In this document: piece by piece, positions 42,424-51,007 of the stretch
How the letters are laid out: each line of letters begins with the position of its first letter
Position numbering within the stretch: the first letter of the stretch is position 1
Assembly (NCBI RefSeq): GCF_025452195.1
Contig: NZ_CP104973.1
Location: 806,001 to 870,000, forward strand
DNA from: Phyllobacterium zundukense
GTDB taxonomy: Bacteria > Pseudomonadota > Alphaproteobacteria > Rhizobiales > Rhizobiaceae
Length of the DNA: 64,000 nucleotides
Direction: 5' to 3'
Notes under the pieces: model-generated
The model's input: the letters and a program-made list of their open reading frames with translations, nothing else
Told to the model about the DNA's origin: nothing
The model's database searches: none
Translations under genes and position numbers: made by a program

Positions 42424-43026
42424 ATGATCCGCAAGAATTCTCTGCTTGTTTTGACGGCACTACTAATTGGAAGCCCTGTTTCGGCTCCGGCATTTGCGCA
42501 GGGAACGGAGATGCAACTCAACGGCAAGGGCTTTGGTCCACCGGCATTTCGCTCCTTTTGCGGGCGCTTCGCGAGCCTTTGCAACACCCGCTCAGGTGCG
42601 AGGATTGTCCAGTTGACGGCGGATAAACGCCGGCAACTTCAATTGGTTAACTCAACTGTCAACGCGAGTATCAAACAACAGAGCGACATGCAGACCAACG
42701 GTGTCGAGGACCTCTGGACGATCCCGACGAAAGCCGGCGACTGTGAAGATTTTGCCATCCTGAAGAAGCGCGAACTCCTGAAACGAGGCTGGCCAGCAGC
42801 TGCACTGTTACTTACGGTTGCCCGTCTTCCCTTCAGCAATGAAGGTCATGTGGTGCTGACTGTTCGTACCTCGAGCGGCGACCTTATCCTCGACAACCGC
42901 ACCAATTCGGTCAGGGACTGGTCGAGCACATCGTATCGCTATTATGCGCGGCAATCGCAAAAGTCGGCGGGCTGGGATAGAATAGGCAAAGCAATCCCCA
43001 TCGACGTTACCGCGCGGCTGAAGTAA
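42424..43026 (+). CDS. BTLCP family transglutaminase-like cysteine peptidase
   Basis: 200 residues with a signal peptide (residues 1-26, VSAPAFAQ) and a papain-like bacterial transglutaminase-like fold. Triad: C107 (TKAGDCEDFAILKK), H142 (NEGHVVLTVR), D157 (DLILDNRTN). The family includes LapG, which releases surface adhesins under c-di-GMP control, but many rhizobial members lack LapD partners and have unknown substrates. No partner is visible beside it. ATG 42424 begins the signal peptide; the longer frame is unsupported. Confidence 0.88.
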   Translation: MIRKNSLLVLTALLIGSPVSAPAFAQGTEMQLNGKGFGPPAFRSFCGRFASLCNTRSGARIVQLTADKRRQLQLVNSTVNASIKQQSDMQTNGVEDLWTIPTKAGDCEDFAILKKRELLKRGWPAAALLLTVARLPFSNEGHVVLTVRTSSGDLILDNRTNSVRDWSSTSYRYYARQSQKSAGWDRIGKAIPIDVTARLK

Positions 43027-43298
43027 CGGCCTCAACCGCTTGCATCCAAAGTTCAATCGCAGGATGAGATTTTCATCCCGGACCTGACCTTGCTTGCATG
43101 GGAATCGTATCAGAATCGCATCTTTTTGTTTTATTTTCACTCCTCATCAAGCTTGTTTTTGGCAAATCGTGCGGCGCGTTGCCGCCTTCCTTTGCCGCAT
43201 GTTGCTATTGCCGCAGTCAGGTGAAAAACTGGTGATCTATTCGCGCTCTTGCAATGAGAGGCCTCCGGAAATTTCCGGTAGGAAATCCGATTCCCGGT

Positions 43299-44510
43299 AT
43301 GACTGACATTGAAGAATCCGGCTCCTCGACCGAGTCACTCTACTGGCGGCAGAACCTCGTCGTCTGCCTGCTTGGCTCTTTCACGACGATCGTCGCGATG
43401 ACCTTGATCCTGCCATTCCTGCCACTTTACGTTGAACAGCTTGGCGTGAAGGATCATGCGGCGATCGTGCAATGGTCGGGTGTTGCCTATGGCGCAACAT
43501 TTTTGACAGCAGCGCTCGTCGCGCCGCTTTGGGGGCGTCTCGCCGATCTCTATGGGCGCAAACTGATGCTCATCCGCGCCAGTCTCGGCATGGCGGTCGC
43601 AATGTCGCTGATCGGCATGGCGACCGATGTCTGGCAGCTTGTGTTCCTGCGGCTTTTGACCGGACTGCTCGGCGGCTATGCATCGGGCTCCACCGTTTTG
43701 GTGGCAACACATACGCCGAAGGCGCGCACCGGCTGGGCGCTAGGGACTCTTGCGTCGGGCATCATGGCCGGCAATCTTGTCGGTCCGCTGATCGGTGGCG
43801 CGCTGCCGCCGTTGATCGGCATCCGCCAGACCTTCTGGCTGGCCGGGGGCGTCATTTTCATCACCTTTCTGGCGACGAGTTTTTTCATCAAGGAAGAATG
43901 GCGCCCGGCAAAGTCGAAGACTGACAAACAGGTCGGCGGCTGGTCGGCCATTCCCGACAAACGGCCGATCATCGTAATGCTGCTCGCAGGCATGCTGTTG
44001 ATGCTCGCCAATATGTCGATCGAACCGATCATCACGGTCTATGTGGCACAACTCGTCGACGATCCTTCCCATGTCACGATGGTGGCCGGCATCGTCATGT
44101 CGGCGGCAGCACTGGGAAGCATTCTTTCGGCGTCGCGTCTCGGCAAACTCGCCGACCGCATCGGCCATTGGAACGTCATCGTTGCGGCGCTCGGTGTATC
44201 GGCGCTCCTGTTGATCCCGCAGGCATTCGTAACCGAAGGCTGGCAGCTTGTCGTTTTGCGCTTCCTGATGGGGCTTTCGCTCGGCGGGCTTCTGCCCTGC
44301 ATCACCAGCGTGATCCGCCACAATGTTCCCGACCGCGTCTCCGGCACTATTCTTGGCTATGCCACCTCTTCGCAATATGCCGGGCAGGTAATCGGACCCC
44401 TTGCCGGCGGGTTCGTTGGCGGGCATTTCGGCATGCGCGCGGTTTTTCTCGGCACCTGCCTCATGCTTGGCTTCGGCGCGCTCTATGGCTGGCTGGCGCG
44501 TCCCCGATAG
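43299..44510 (+). CDS. MFS transporter, DHA1-type
   Basis: 403 residues, 12 predicted membrane segments. Motif A is GRLADLYGRKLMLIRA between helices 2 and 3, and a repeated partner GKLADRIGHWNVIVA lies between 8 and 9. GIMAGNLVGPLIGGALPP in helix 5 is the antiporter motif C. Probably a multidrug or metabolite exporter. ATG 43299 is chosen as the Met that opens a normal cytoplasmic N-tail. Its 3' end overlaps the convergent LysR gene by 28 nt. Confidence 0.87.
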   Translation: MTDIEESGSSTESLYWRQNLVVCLLGSFTTIVAMTLILPFLPLYVEQLGVKDHAAIVQWSGVAYGATFLTAALVAPLWGRLADLYGRKLMLIRASLGMAVAMSLIGMATDVWQLVFLRLLTGLLGGYASGSTVLVATHTPKARTGWALGTLASGIMAGNLVGPLIGGALPPLIGIRQTFWLAGGVIFITFLATSFFIKEEWRPAKSKTDKQVGGWSAIPDKRPIIVMLLAGMLLMLANMSIEPIITVYVAQLVDDPSHVTMVAGIVMSAAALGSILSASRLGKLADRIGHWNVIVAALGVSALLLIPQAFVTEGWQLVVLRFLMGLSLGGLLPCITSVIRHNVPDRVSGTILGYATSSQYAGQVIGPLAGGFVGGHFGMRAVFLGTCLMLGFGALYGWLARPR

Positions 44511-45448
44511 AGCCGCTGTTGACCAGCGGGTTCGACAAACTCGAAAGCGACGTTGTCGGCGAGGTGCGCGATGAACTTTTCGACAATCGCCAGTGCGGCT
44601 TCCGCATGGCCGGAGATGGGGTGACCCGAGGGTTGCAATAGAAAAAGCGTACGCGTGAGCGGTGGATTGGCAATCTTGCGCGCGATCAGCGTACCGGCCT
44701 CCACCTCCCGCGCGACGACGCCATAGGGCAGAAGTGCAGAAGCGGTACCTTGCGCTATCAGTCCCTTGATCGCCTGTTTCGATTCAATCTGATAGGTGAC
44801 GTCAAGCGGCAGCTGCAGTTGCTCCATCGCCTGTTTGACAAGCTGGATGATCTGGCTCTTTTCAGTGGAGATGACGAAAGTCGCCCTGGAAAGCTCGGCA
44901 AGATCGATTGGTCCCTGCTTGTTGAATTCCGTTGATGGACCGGTGACGAAGAAGATCGATTCGGTCAGGACCGGCGTGCAATTGACCGTCTTGTGAGGAG
45001 CAACGTCGAACGCCAACGCCAGATCAATCTCGCCCCTGGCAATCCGCTCCGGCAGATTGTGGCTGATATCTTCAATGATATGAACCTTGGTGGACCAGTT
45101 CTGCCGGTTGAACTCCTGCGCCAGCGGGGCTGCGAGCAGCATCGAAAGGCTGGCCGTCAGTCCGATCGACAGATGACCTGGCTGCGGGTTGTTGAAGTTC
45201 TTTATATTCTTCTTGATCGTCGCGAACCGTCCCAGCAGGTCCCTGGCTTCTTCGAGAAAATACTGACCTGCAGGCGTTGTCTTGATGCCCCTTGGGCTGC
45301 GATCCAGCAATTGCACACCGAGCTCCTGCTCAAGCGCAGTAATCTGCGAGCCAAGCGCCGGCTGGACTATGTTCAATATTGCCGCGGCCTGCGTGATGCT
45401 TCCGCTCTCACAAACACATACGAATGATTCAAGCTGACGAACCCTCAC
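44483..45448 (-). CDS. LysR-family transcriptional regulator
   Basis: 321 residues. N-terminal winged helix (MRVRQLESFVCVCESGSITQAA, LNIVQPALGSQITALEQELG, LLDRSPRGIKTT) and a periplasmic-binding-like effector domain from about residue 90. GTG 45448 is the start, with GGAGG a few nucleotides upstream. It lies 232 nt before and in the same direction as a decarboxylase-like gene and a binding-protein gene, so it may regulate those rather than the MFS gene with which it converges. Confidence 0.9.
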   Translation of the reverse strand: MRVRQLESFVCVCESGSITQAAAILNIVQPALGSQITALEQELGVQLLDRSPRGIKTTPAGQYFLEEARDLLGRFATIKKNIKNFNNPQPGHLSIGLTASLSMLLAAPLAQEFNRQNWSTKVHIIEDISHNLPERIARGEIDLALAFDVAPHKTVNCTPVLTESIFFVTGPSTEFNKQGPIDLAELSRATFVISTEKSQIIQLVKQAMEQLQLPLDVTYQIESKQAIKGLIAQGTASALLPYGVVAREVEAGTLIARKIANPPLTRTLFLLQPSGHPISGHAEAALAIVEKFIAHLADNVAFEFVEPAGQQRLYRGRASQP

Positions 45449-45613
45449 AGGTTTTCCTCCTCTGCACGAGGTCGTCTTACCATGCCGGCAGGATCAGGTC
45501 ATGCGGAAGACGTCCTCCACCGGAAGACGGAATACAGTTCACGGGGATAGACCTTTCATATCTAGGCAGTAGTGCCGATTCTACTATTCACCCCCACCCG
45601 CAGCTTCGCAGCG

Positions 45614-45671
45614 ACCTCCCCCATCAAGGGGGAGGTGGGGCTCCCCCTTGACCCTCCCACAAGTGGGAGGG
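45614..45671. repeat. two GC-rich hairpins (ACCTCCCCC / CCCTCCCAC type)
   Basis: ACCTCCCCC-ATCAA-GGGGGAGGT (45614-45636) followed by CCCTCCCAC-AA-GTGGGAGGG (45652-45671). They are related in composition to the longer element at 48402-48510 and lie just before the decarboxylase-like gene's stop, so they probably act as terminators or as mobile palindromes. Confidence 0.6.
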
Positions 45672-45680
45672 CCCGCTACC

Positions 45681-46670
45681 TCAGATGACGATTTTGGTCA
45701 TGATGCCTTCCGGGAAAACTTCCTGGGGACTCATATGTCGTTGGGCGATACCCTGCTGATAGGTATAGAGCATCATCTGTTCGAAGGTTGCACGGTTCTT
45801 TTCGATGCCGAAGGGAAATGTATCGCCGTCGAAGAGCGTGCGCATGCGGCGGGCGTAGGTGGCAAGCCACGGCAAGGGATAACGCGAGACGGCAGGATCG
45901 AGCAGACGTTCGAGACTGCGGTTCTTCGACTCCTCGAAGGCCTTGTAAAGGTTGCGGGCGATCCATGGATTGTCGTCAAGCAGGTGTTTCTTGAGCGCGA
46001 TGATGTGCATGATCGGCCAGATGCGCGTCCGCTCGTAATATTCCTCCTCCATCTCCAGATAGTCCGGAAACAATCGTTCGATATTGGGGTCCCCCTCGAG
46101 GAAACAGGTGGGTGGCCGGGCGATGATGGCGCAATCGATCTCGCCGGAGGCGAGCATCTCCGAGAGAGACTTGTCGCCGACGCGTGTCAGCCTGACGCCC
46201 TCCGGCAAGTCGAGATCGACTTTCTCGATGCGCCCGGATGCGTTTGCCCCGGCCTGATACCAATGAACGTCCTGCAATTTGACGCCGCAATCATTGTGCA
46301 TCCAGCCGCGCATGTAGACGGCCGCGGAATGCGCCCATTCCGGCGAGCCGATGCGTTTCCCGCGCAAGTCTTCGACTGTCTTGATGCCGCTGTTCTTGTT
46401 GACGTAAAACGAGCTGAACCGGAACAGGCGCGAGCAAACGACCGGCAAGCCGATGATGTCGCTGTCTGGCTGGCTGACCTGTGCCATGAACTTGGCAAAC
46501 GAAAGCTCACTGATGTCCCATTCGCGATTGAAGGTGAAGCGCGCGAAAATCTCGTGGTGACCCAGGGTCAACCAGTTCAGGTCAAGTCCCTCGGCTTTCA
46601 CTGCGCCAGTGCGGAAATCGCGAAAGTGATCATAGTCGGTCGTGGCGATCGTAAGTTTTTTCCTGGTCAT
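45681..46670 (-). CDS. 4,5-dihydroxyphthalate decarboxylase-like / NMT1-type protein
   Basis: 329 residues with the periplasmic-binding-protein-like fold shared by 4,5-dihydroxyphthalate decarboxylases and NMT1/THI5-type proteins. Typical segments: MTRKKLTIATTDYDHFRDF start, EWDISELSFAKFMAQ, LRGKRIGSPEWAHSAAVYMRG, EIDCAIIARPP, NPWIARNLYKAFEE. No signal peptide, so it is likely cytosolic. It may decarboxylate an aromatic acid or bind a ligand. The next gene upstream, a periplasmic binding protein, may belong to the same operon (64-nt gap). Confidence 0.82.
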   Translation of the reverse strand: MTRKKLTIATTDYDHFRDFRTGAVKAEGLDLNWLTLGHHEIFARFTFNREWDISELSFAKFMAQVSQPDSDIIGLPVVCSRLFRFSSFYVNKNSGIKTVEDLRGKRIGSPEWAHSAAVYMRGWMHNDCGVKLQDVHWYQAGANASGRIEKVDLDLPEGVRLTRVGDKSLSEMLASGEIDCAIIARPPTCFLEGDPNIERLFPDYLEMEEEYYERTRIWPIMHIIALKKHLLDDNPWIARNLYKAFEESKNRSLERLLDPAVSRYPLPWLATYARRMRTLFDGDTFPFGIEKNRATFEQMMLYTYQQGIAQRHMSPQEVFPEGIMTKIVI

Positions 46671-46734
46671 TCCAAGTTCCTGATTGCTTGCTATTTCAGA
46701 GCGGAGAACATTCGATCGAGGGGCCTCTGCAATC

Positions 46735-47796
46735 TCATTGACCTTTGACGGCCGCGTTGAAGGTGTCGCGCCACTTCGGCAAATTATCCAGCGTGCTGGA
46801 GGGATCGACGACGCGCACCTGCAATCCTTCCGGAAGCGGGACGAGCTTGACGTTCGTCGGCGTGAATCCGCGATCGGCGAGGATTTTTTGCCCGTCGGTC
46901 AAGGTAAAGTCCTGAAAAAGCACTGCGGCATTCGGGTGCTGGGCGGTGCGGGCCACGCCAAGGCCGTTGATGCGCGCCACGGACTGACCAAGCGCATACC
47001 AATTGATCGGCGCACCATCCTTGTGCATCTGATCGGCCTTATACAGATAGGTCGTCAAGGCGAACGGCACTTCACCCGACGCGGTAAGTTGCGTGAGCAG
47101 GGAGTGACCCTTGCGCAGCGAAAGGCCATTTGCCGCCGCGAGCTGGCGGAAGAAATCGTTGCCCTCTTTTTCGGACGGGAATGTTGCGGCAACGGTTGCC
47201 ATCCAGTCATAGGCCTCGGCTTCCAGACCGATTTTGCCGGACCAGCGCGGATCGAGAAGATCCTGCCATGTCTTGGGCAGATCTGCCTCTTTGACAAGGT
47301 TGGTGTTATAGGCTGCGGTGATGATATTGAGCCGGCTTCCGACCCAATCCCTGGCTTGGGGAACCGCGTCGGGATAAATGTCGGACATCACCGGCGATTC
47401 TACCGGTTGGAGCACCCCTTCGCGATGCAGCGCTTCCAACTCCGGTCCATTCGTTTCGATGACGTCGACTTCATTGCGGCCGGCCTTTATTTCCGTCACG
47501 GCACGATGCAGCACATCTTCGGAACTGCCCCGCCAGACGGTAACGGGAATTCCATACTTCGTTTCAAAAGCCTTGGTGATCGCCATGACGTCCTCGACGG
47601 GTGTCGCGGTGTACAGCGTGAGCGCCCCTTCTTTCTTGGCTCCCGCGACCAGCCGGTCCATGCGATCCGGACCACCATACTTGGCAATCTCGTCGATGGC
47701 GGATTGTGCCAGCGCCGGAGCGAGCAGCATGCCGCTGATAAGCGCAACGCAGGCTGCGGATCGTGCAAAACCGCGGCGGAATTTGTCCATATTCAT
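46735..47796 (-). CDS. periplasmic extracellular solute-binding protein (family 1, iron/thiamine-like fold)
   Basis: About 353 residues. Signal peptide (ACVALISGMLLAPALAQ), then a two-lobed binding protein: GALTLYTATPVEDVMAITKAFE, VDVIETNGPELEALHREGVL, NLVKEADLPKTWQDLLDPRWSGKIGLE, GGAPINW-like PINWYALGQSVAR. The family (FbpA/PotD-like) carries iron, thiamine or organic acids; no ABC permease genes follow. ATG 47796 has GGGAGGAAC immediately upstream. Neighbouring decarboxylase suggests an aromatic or carboxylate ligand. Confidence 0.82.
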   Translation of the reverse strand: MNMDKFRRGFARSAACVALISGMLLAPALAQSAIDEIAKYGGPDRMDRLVAGAKKEGALTLYTATPVEDVMAITKAFETKYGIPVTVWRGSSEDVLHRAVTEIKAGRNEVDVIETNGPELEALHREGVLQPVESPVMSDIYPDAVPQARDWVGSRLNIITAAYNTNLVKEADLPKTWQDLLDPRWSGKIGLEAEAYDWMATVAATFPSEKEGNDFFRQLAAANGLSLRKGHSLLTQLTASGEVPFALTTYLYKADQMHKDGAPINWYALGQSVARINGLGVARTAQHPNAAVLFQDFTLTDGQKILADRGFTPTNVKLVPLPEGLQVRVVDPSSTLDNLPKWRDTFNAAVKGQ

Positions 47797-48124
47797 CATG
47801 TTCCTCCCAGTGAATATTATCCCGGTTTCCTGCCTTCGCTCTCCCAAGCGAAACGTACCGCAAGCCCGTTCCCCGTTCGGAATCCGGTGTATATGGATGG
47901 TTAGTAGGAGTTCCGGCACCTATCCAATACATAGATTGTTTAGGGTCATCTAAAAAACAGATGACTGCCGATGGGAGGCCGGCGGATCGGTTCCTGCGAA
48001 ATTCGATCATTCAAGAATAATTCTTCAAATTGTCATGGAACCGGACTCATACCGGACTCATTTTCATGGTTGGCTGAGCGGCGCAGAACCGCTGCCAAAC
48101 TATCCGACATTTGTGGAGGAAGTG

Positions 48125-48379
48125 ATGAACGACAAGCGTTTTCCCATCCCGGTTATGATCACTCTTGGAACTGCCGGCCAACGAGCAGTCTCCAGCGTTT
48201 GGGAAGCGATCGAATGCCTGCGAAGTTATTGGCCCGCCAAGAAAGGACCGAGCTATCGCCGGGCTCTGCAAGCCTGCCTTGATGCGCTTGACGGCTGGAA
48301 ACCAGCGCACAAGGCGCGCCATGCCTTTATCAGCGCTGCACGCGAGGCCGGCGTATTTCTGGATACCAGACTGCATTAG
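48125..48379 (+). CDS. DUF982 protein
   Basis: 84 residues: FPIPVMITLGTAGQRAVSSVWEAIECLRSYWPAKKGPSYRRALQACLDALDG is the DUF982 core. Small, probably cytosolic, rhizobia-typical, of unknown function. ATG 48125 is favoured because GGAGGAAGTG lies directly upstream; an in-frame ATG at 48035 would add 30 residues. It is isolated from other genes. Confidence 0.75.
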   Translation: MNDKRFPIPVMITLGTAGQRAVSSVWEAIECLRSYWPAKKGPSYRRALQACLDALDGWKPAHKARHAFISAAREAGVFLDTRLH

Positions 48380-48401
48380 GATGCATAGGGGTGCCGCTTT
48401 A

Positions 48402-48510
48402 CCCTCCCCCTTGTGGGGAGGCGGAGCGAAGCGACGGGAGGGGGCTTTTCTTACGCTGCGAAAGAACCCCTTCCCCTGCTACGCAGCCTCCCTCCCCACA
48501 AGGGGGAGGG
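48402..48510. repeat. 109-bp palindromic element with 20-bp perfect inverted ends
   Basis: CCCTCCCCCTTGTGGGGAGG at 48402-48421 is exactly inverted at 48491-48510. The interior includes GGAGGGGGC and CTACGCAGCC. It lies between the DUF982 gene and the convergent GMC oxidoreductase. It looks like a short mobile palindromic repeat; related shorter hairpins lie at 45614-45671. Confidence 0.7.
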
Positions 48511-48522
48511 CAAGTGGAGCTG

Positions 48523-50178
48523 TCAGCGAATATCTGCCCGTGCCCGCGGGCGTTTTTCATTCATTTCATTGGAAAAGATTGCCGGCGGCAGAGGTGTCCT
48601 TTCACGAATGATATCCGCACCTTTTTCGCCCATCATGATCGTTGGCGCGTTGGTGTTGCATGACGGTACTCGCGGTATCACCGAACTGTCGCAGACGCGC
48701 AGACCTTCAAGACCCCGAACTTTGAGATCGAGATCGACGACGGCCATGGCGTCGGTGCCCATCTTGCACGTACCGACCGGATGGTGGTCGGTCTTGGCAT
48801 TGGCGCAGCCATAATCGAACAGTTCTTCATCGCTGTTGTATTTTGGTCCGGGCAGGCGCTCCGCCATGACAAATGGTTTCAACGCGGCCTGCTGCATGAT
48901 TTCCCTGGCAAGCTTCAGCCCCTCGATCGACATTTTCCGATCATGCGGATCGCTCCAATAGTTCGGATCGATGAGCGGTGCCGCGGATGGATCAGCCGAT
49001 TTCAGCCGAACGGTGCCGCGCGAACGGGGATGCAGATAGGCTGAATTCAACGTGACGCCGGCATTCTTCAATCGTTCGACACCTGCCTCGATGCCGGAAC
49101 CAAGGCCAAGATGGAACTGGATATCGGGCGAGCGGGCCTTGTCATCGGCGTACCAGAAGCCGCCAGTCTCGAACAGGCTGGATGCGACGGGACCAGAGCG
49201 AAACAGCAGATATTGCAGCCCGGCCCACAGGGTTCTGTGCAGCTTGGCTACGCCATCATAGGTGTGATCGCCGGTGCATTCACAGATGACGAACAAGTCA
49301 AGGTGATCCTGCATGTTCTCCCCGACGCCCGGCAGATCATGCACGACCGGCACGCCGACGCTTTTCAAATGATCGGCGGGGCCAATGCCCGATTGCAGCA
49401 GGAGCTTTGGCGAGCCTATTGCGCCTGAACTCACCAGAACCTCGCGGTTGGCCCGGACGATTTCGCGCGCATTGTTGCTGATGATCTCGACACCAATGGC
49501 ACGTTTGCCCTCGACGATGATCCGCGATACCTGGGCGCCGGTGCGGACCGTCAAATTCTTGCGATCCTTTATGGGCGTGAGATAGGCCATAGACGCGGAC
49601 GACCGGCGGCGATCCCGCTGGGTCAGCTGGTAGAAACCGACACCGCCTTGAGTCTTGCCGTTGAAATCATGATTATAGGGTATGCCCAGCTCCTGACCGG
49701 CGCGGATATAGGCATCGCAGATCGGCAAGGTGGCCGCAGGCATGGAGACACCCAGCGGCCCGCCATAGGAATGGTAGTCGTCGGCAAAACGCTGATTGTC
49801 TTCGGCGCGCTTGAAATAGGGCAGGACATCGCGATAGCTCCAGCCTTTGCAACCATCCTCGCTCGCCCACAAATCGTAGTCGGTTGCATTTCCGCGCGTG
49901 TAAAGCTGCGCATTGATGCTCGACCCGCCACCGATGACCTTGGCCTGCGTATAGCGGAGAACGCGGTTTTTCATGTGCTTTTGCGGCACGGTTTCCCAGC
50001 CCCAGCTGGCGACGCCCTTGGTCATCTTGGCGAAGCCGGCCGGCATGTGGAACAGCGGGTTCCAATCGCCGCCACCTGCTTCCAGCAGCAGCACGGAGAT
50101 CGCCGGATCTTCACTGAGGCGATTGGCGAGGACGCAACCCGCAGGACCGGCGCCGGTGATGATGTAGTCGTAGGTCAT
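48523..50178 (-). CDS. GMC-family FAD oxidoreductase (choline dehydrogenase-like)
   Basis: 551 residues. ADP-binding ITGAGPAGCVLANRLSEDP, GMC signatures GGGSSINAQLYTRGN near residue 90 and SSGAIGSPKLLLQSGIG near 255, and C-terminal DHHPVGTCKMGTD with the catalytic His. The fold oxidises alcohols, sugars or polyols. Last gene of the minus-strand catabolic run, after a 64-nt gap that holds a repeat. Sequence differs from the second GMC gene at 51007-52530, so they have separate substrates or steps. Confidence 0.88.
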   Translation of the reverse strand: MTYDYIITGAGPAGCVLANRLSEDPAISVLLLEAGGGDWNPLFHMPAGFAKMTKGVASWGWETVPQKHMKNRVLRYTQAKVIGGGSSINAQLYTRGNATDYDLWASEDGCKGWSYRDVLPYFKRAEDNQRFADDYHSYGGPLGVSMPAATLPICDAYIRAGQELGIPYNHDFNGKTQGGVGFYQLTQRDRRRSSASMAYLTPIKDRKNLTVRTGAQVSRIIVEGKRAIGVEIISNNAREIVRANREVLVSSGAIGSPKLLLQSGIGPADHLKSVGVPVVHDLPGVGENMQDHLDLFVICECTGDHTYDGVAKLHRTLWAGLQYLLFRSGPVASSLFETGGFWYADDKARSPDIQFHLGLGSGIEAGVERLKNAGVTLNSAYLHPRSRGTVRLKSADPSAAPLIDPNYWSDPHDRKMSIEGLKLAREIMQQAALKPFVMAERLPGPKYNSDEELFDYGCANAKTDHHPVGTCKMGTDAMAVVDLDLKVRGLEGLRVCDSSVIPRVPSCNTNAPTIMMGEKGADIIRERTPLPPAIFSNEMNEKRPRARADIR

Positions 50179-50183
50179 GGTCC

Positions 50184-50241
50184 AACTCTTTGTTTACGCA
50201 ATTGCGGACGGAAAACCGGTTCCCACTTTTCCTGCAATTGC
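50184..50241. repeat. rhizobial intergenic palindrome (RIME-like), copy 2
   Basis: AACTCTTTGTTTACGCAATTGC...GCAATTGCT encloses GGACGGAAAACCGGTTCCCACTTTTCC. It is nearly identical to the copy at 17380-17438, with paired base changes in the terminal arms. It lies between the SDR stop and the GMC start. Confidence 0.75.
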
Positions 50242-50242
50242 T

Positions 50243-51007
50243 TTAAAGCCTGCTTATCGAAAGGGCGCCGTCGGCATTGATGACGGAGCCGGTGGCAAAG
50301 TTGAAATCGCCGCTGGCGAGCGCCGCGACGATGCGGCCGAGATCTTCCGGCTCACCCCAGCGCTTCATCGGCACCAGGCCTTCGGCGATAAGTTTGTCAT
50401 ATTTCGCCGCGGCAACCGCAGTCATATCTGAACGGATGATACCGGGACGTACATCGAAGACGCTGATGCCCTGATCGGCCAGACGCAGGGCGAGACCCTG
50501 GGTGAAGGCAGCGAGCGCCGCTTTTGTCATGCAGTAATCGAGCCGTTCCGGCGAGGTCATCGCGGCGGAAACAGACGTGATGTTGATGATCGAACGCGGA
50601 TGGGACGTCTGCTTTTGCGCCAGCATCATTTTCAATACGGCCTGCGTGAAAAACACGGTTCCGCGCAGATTGATGTCGAAAATCGCGTTATAGTTAGCTG
50701 GCTCAAGGTCGAGGAAATCTCCACGAACTTTCGAGCCGATACCGGCATTGTTGACGAGGCAATCGATGTGGCCGAAGGCCTTGATGGCGGTCTCGACTGT
50801 TGCGCCATGGCTTGAAAGGTCAGCTATATTCGACTGGATGAAAACCGTATCTGCGCCCAGCTTTTGCAGCATCTTGACTGCCGATTGGCTGGCTGCGTCA
50901 TCGGCTATGTCGGTGATGGCAAGGTCGAAGCCCTTCGACGCCAAGGCCTTGGCTATGCCAAGGCCGATGCCACGGCGGGCTCCGGTGACTAGAGCGACGG
51001 GTTTCAT
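50243..51007 (-). CDS. SDR-family short-chain dehydrogenase/reductase
   Basis: 254 residues. TGARRGIGLGIAKAL (NAD(P) site), NNAGIGSKVRG, Ser of INITSVSAAM and catalytic YCMTKAALAAF (Tyr-x3-Lys). Probably a sugar or polyol dehydrogenase or 3-oxoacyl reductase. ATG 51007 is chosen because AAGGAG lies 8 nt upstream and it shares its A with the preceding GMC stop; the frame also allows GTG 51010. It lies between the two GMC genes, suggesting successive oxidations. Confidence 0.88.
   Translation of the reverse strand: MKPVALVTGARRGIGLGIAKALASKGFDLAITDIADDAASQSAVKMLQKLGADTVFIQSNIADLSSHGATVETAIKAFGHIDCLVNNAGIGSKVRGDFLDLEPANYNAIFDINLRGTVFFTQAVLKMMLAQKQTSHPRSIINITSVSAAMTSPERLDYCMTKAALAAFTQGLALRLADQGISVFDVRPGIIRSDMTAVAAAKYDKLIAEGLVPMKRWGEPEDLGRIVAALASGDFNFATGSVINADGALSISRL

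Noticed and set aside
46684..47904. A 406-codon plus-strand frame
   Set aside because: Antisense to the periplasmic binding protein; no supporting motif.
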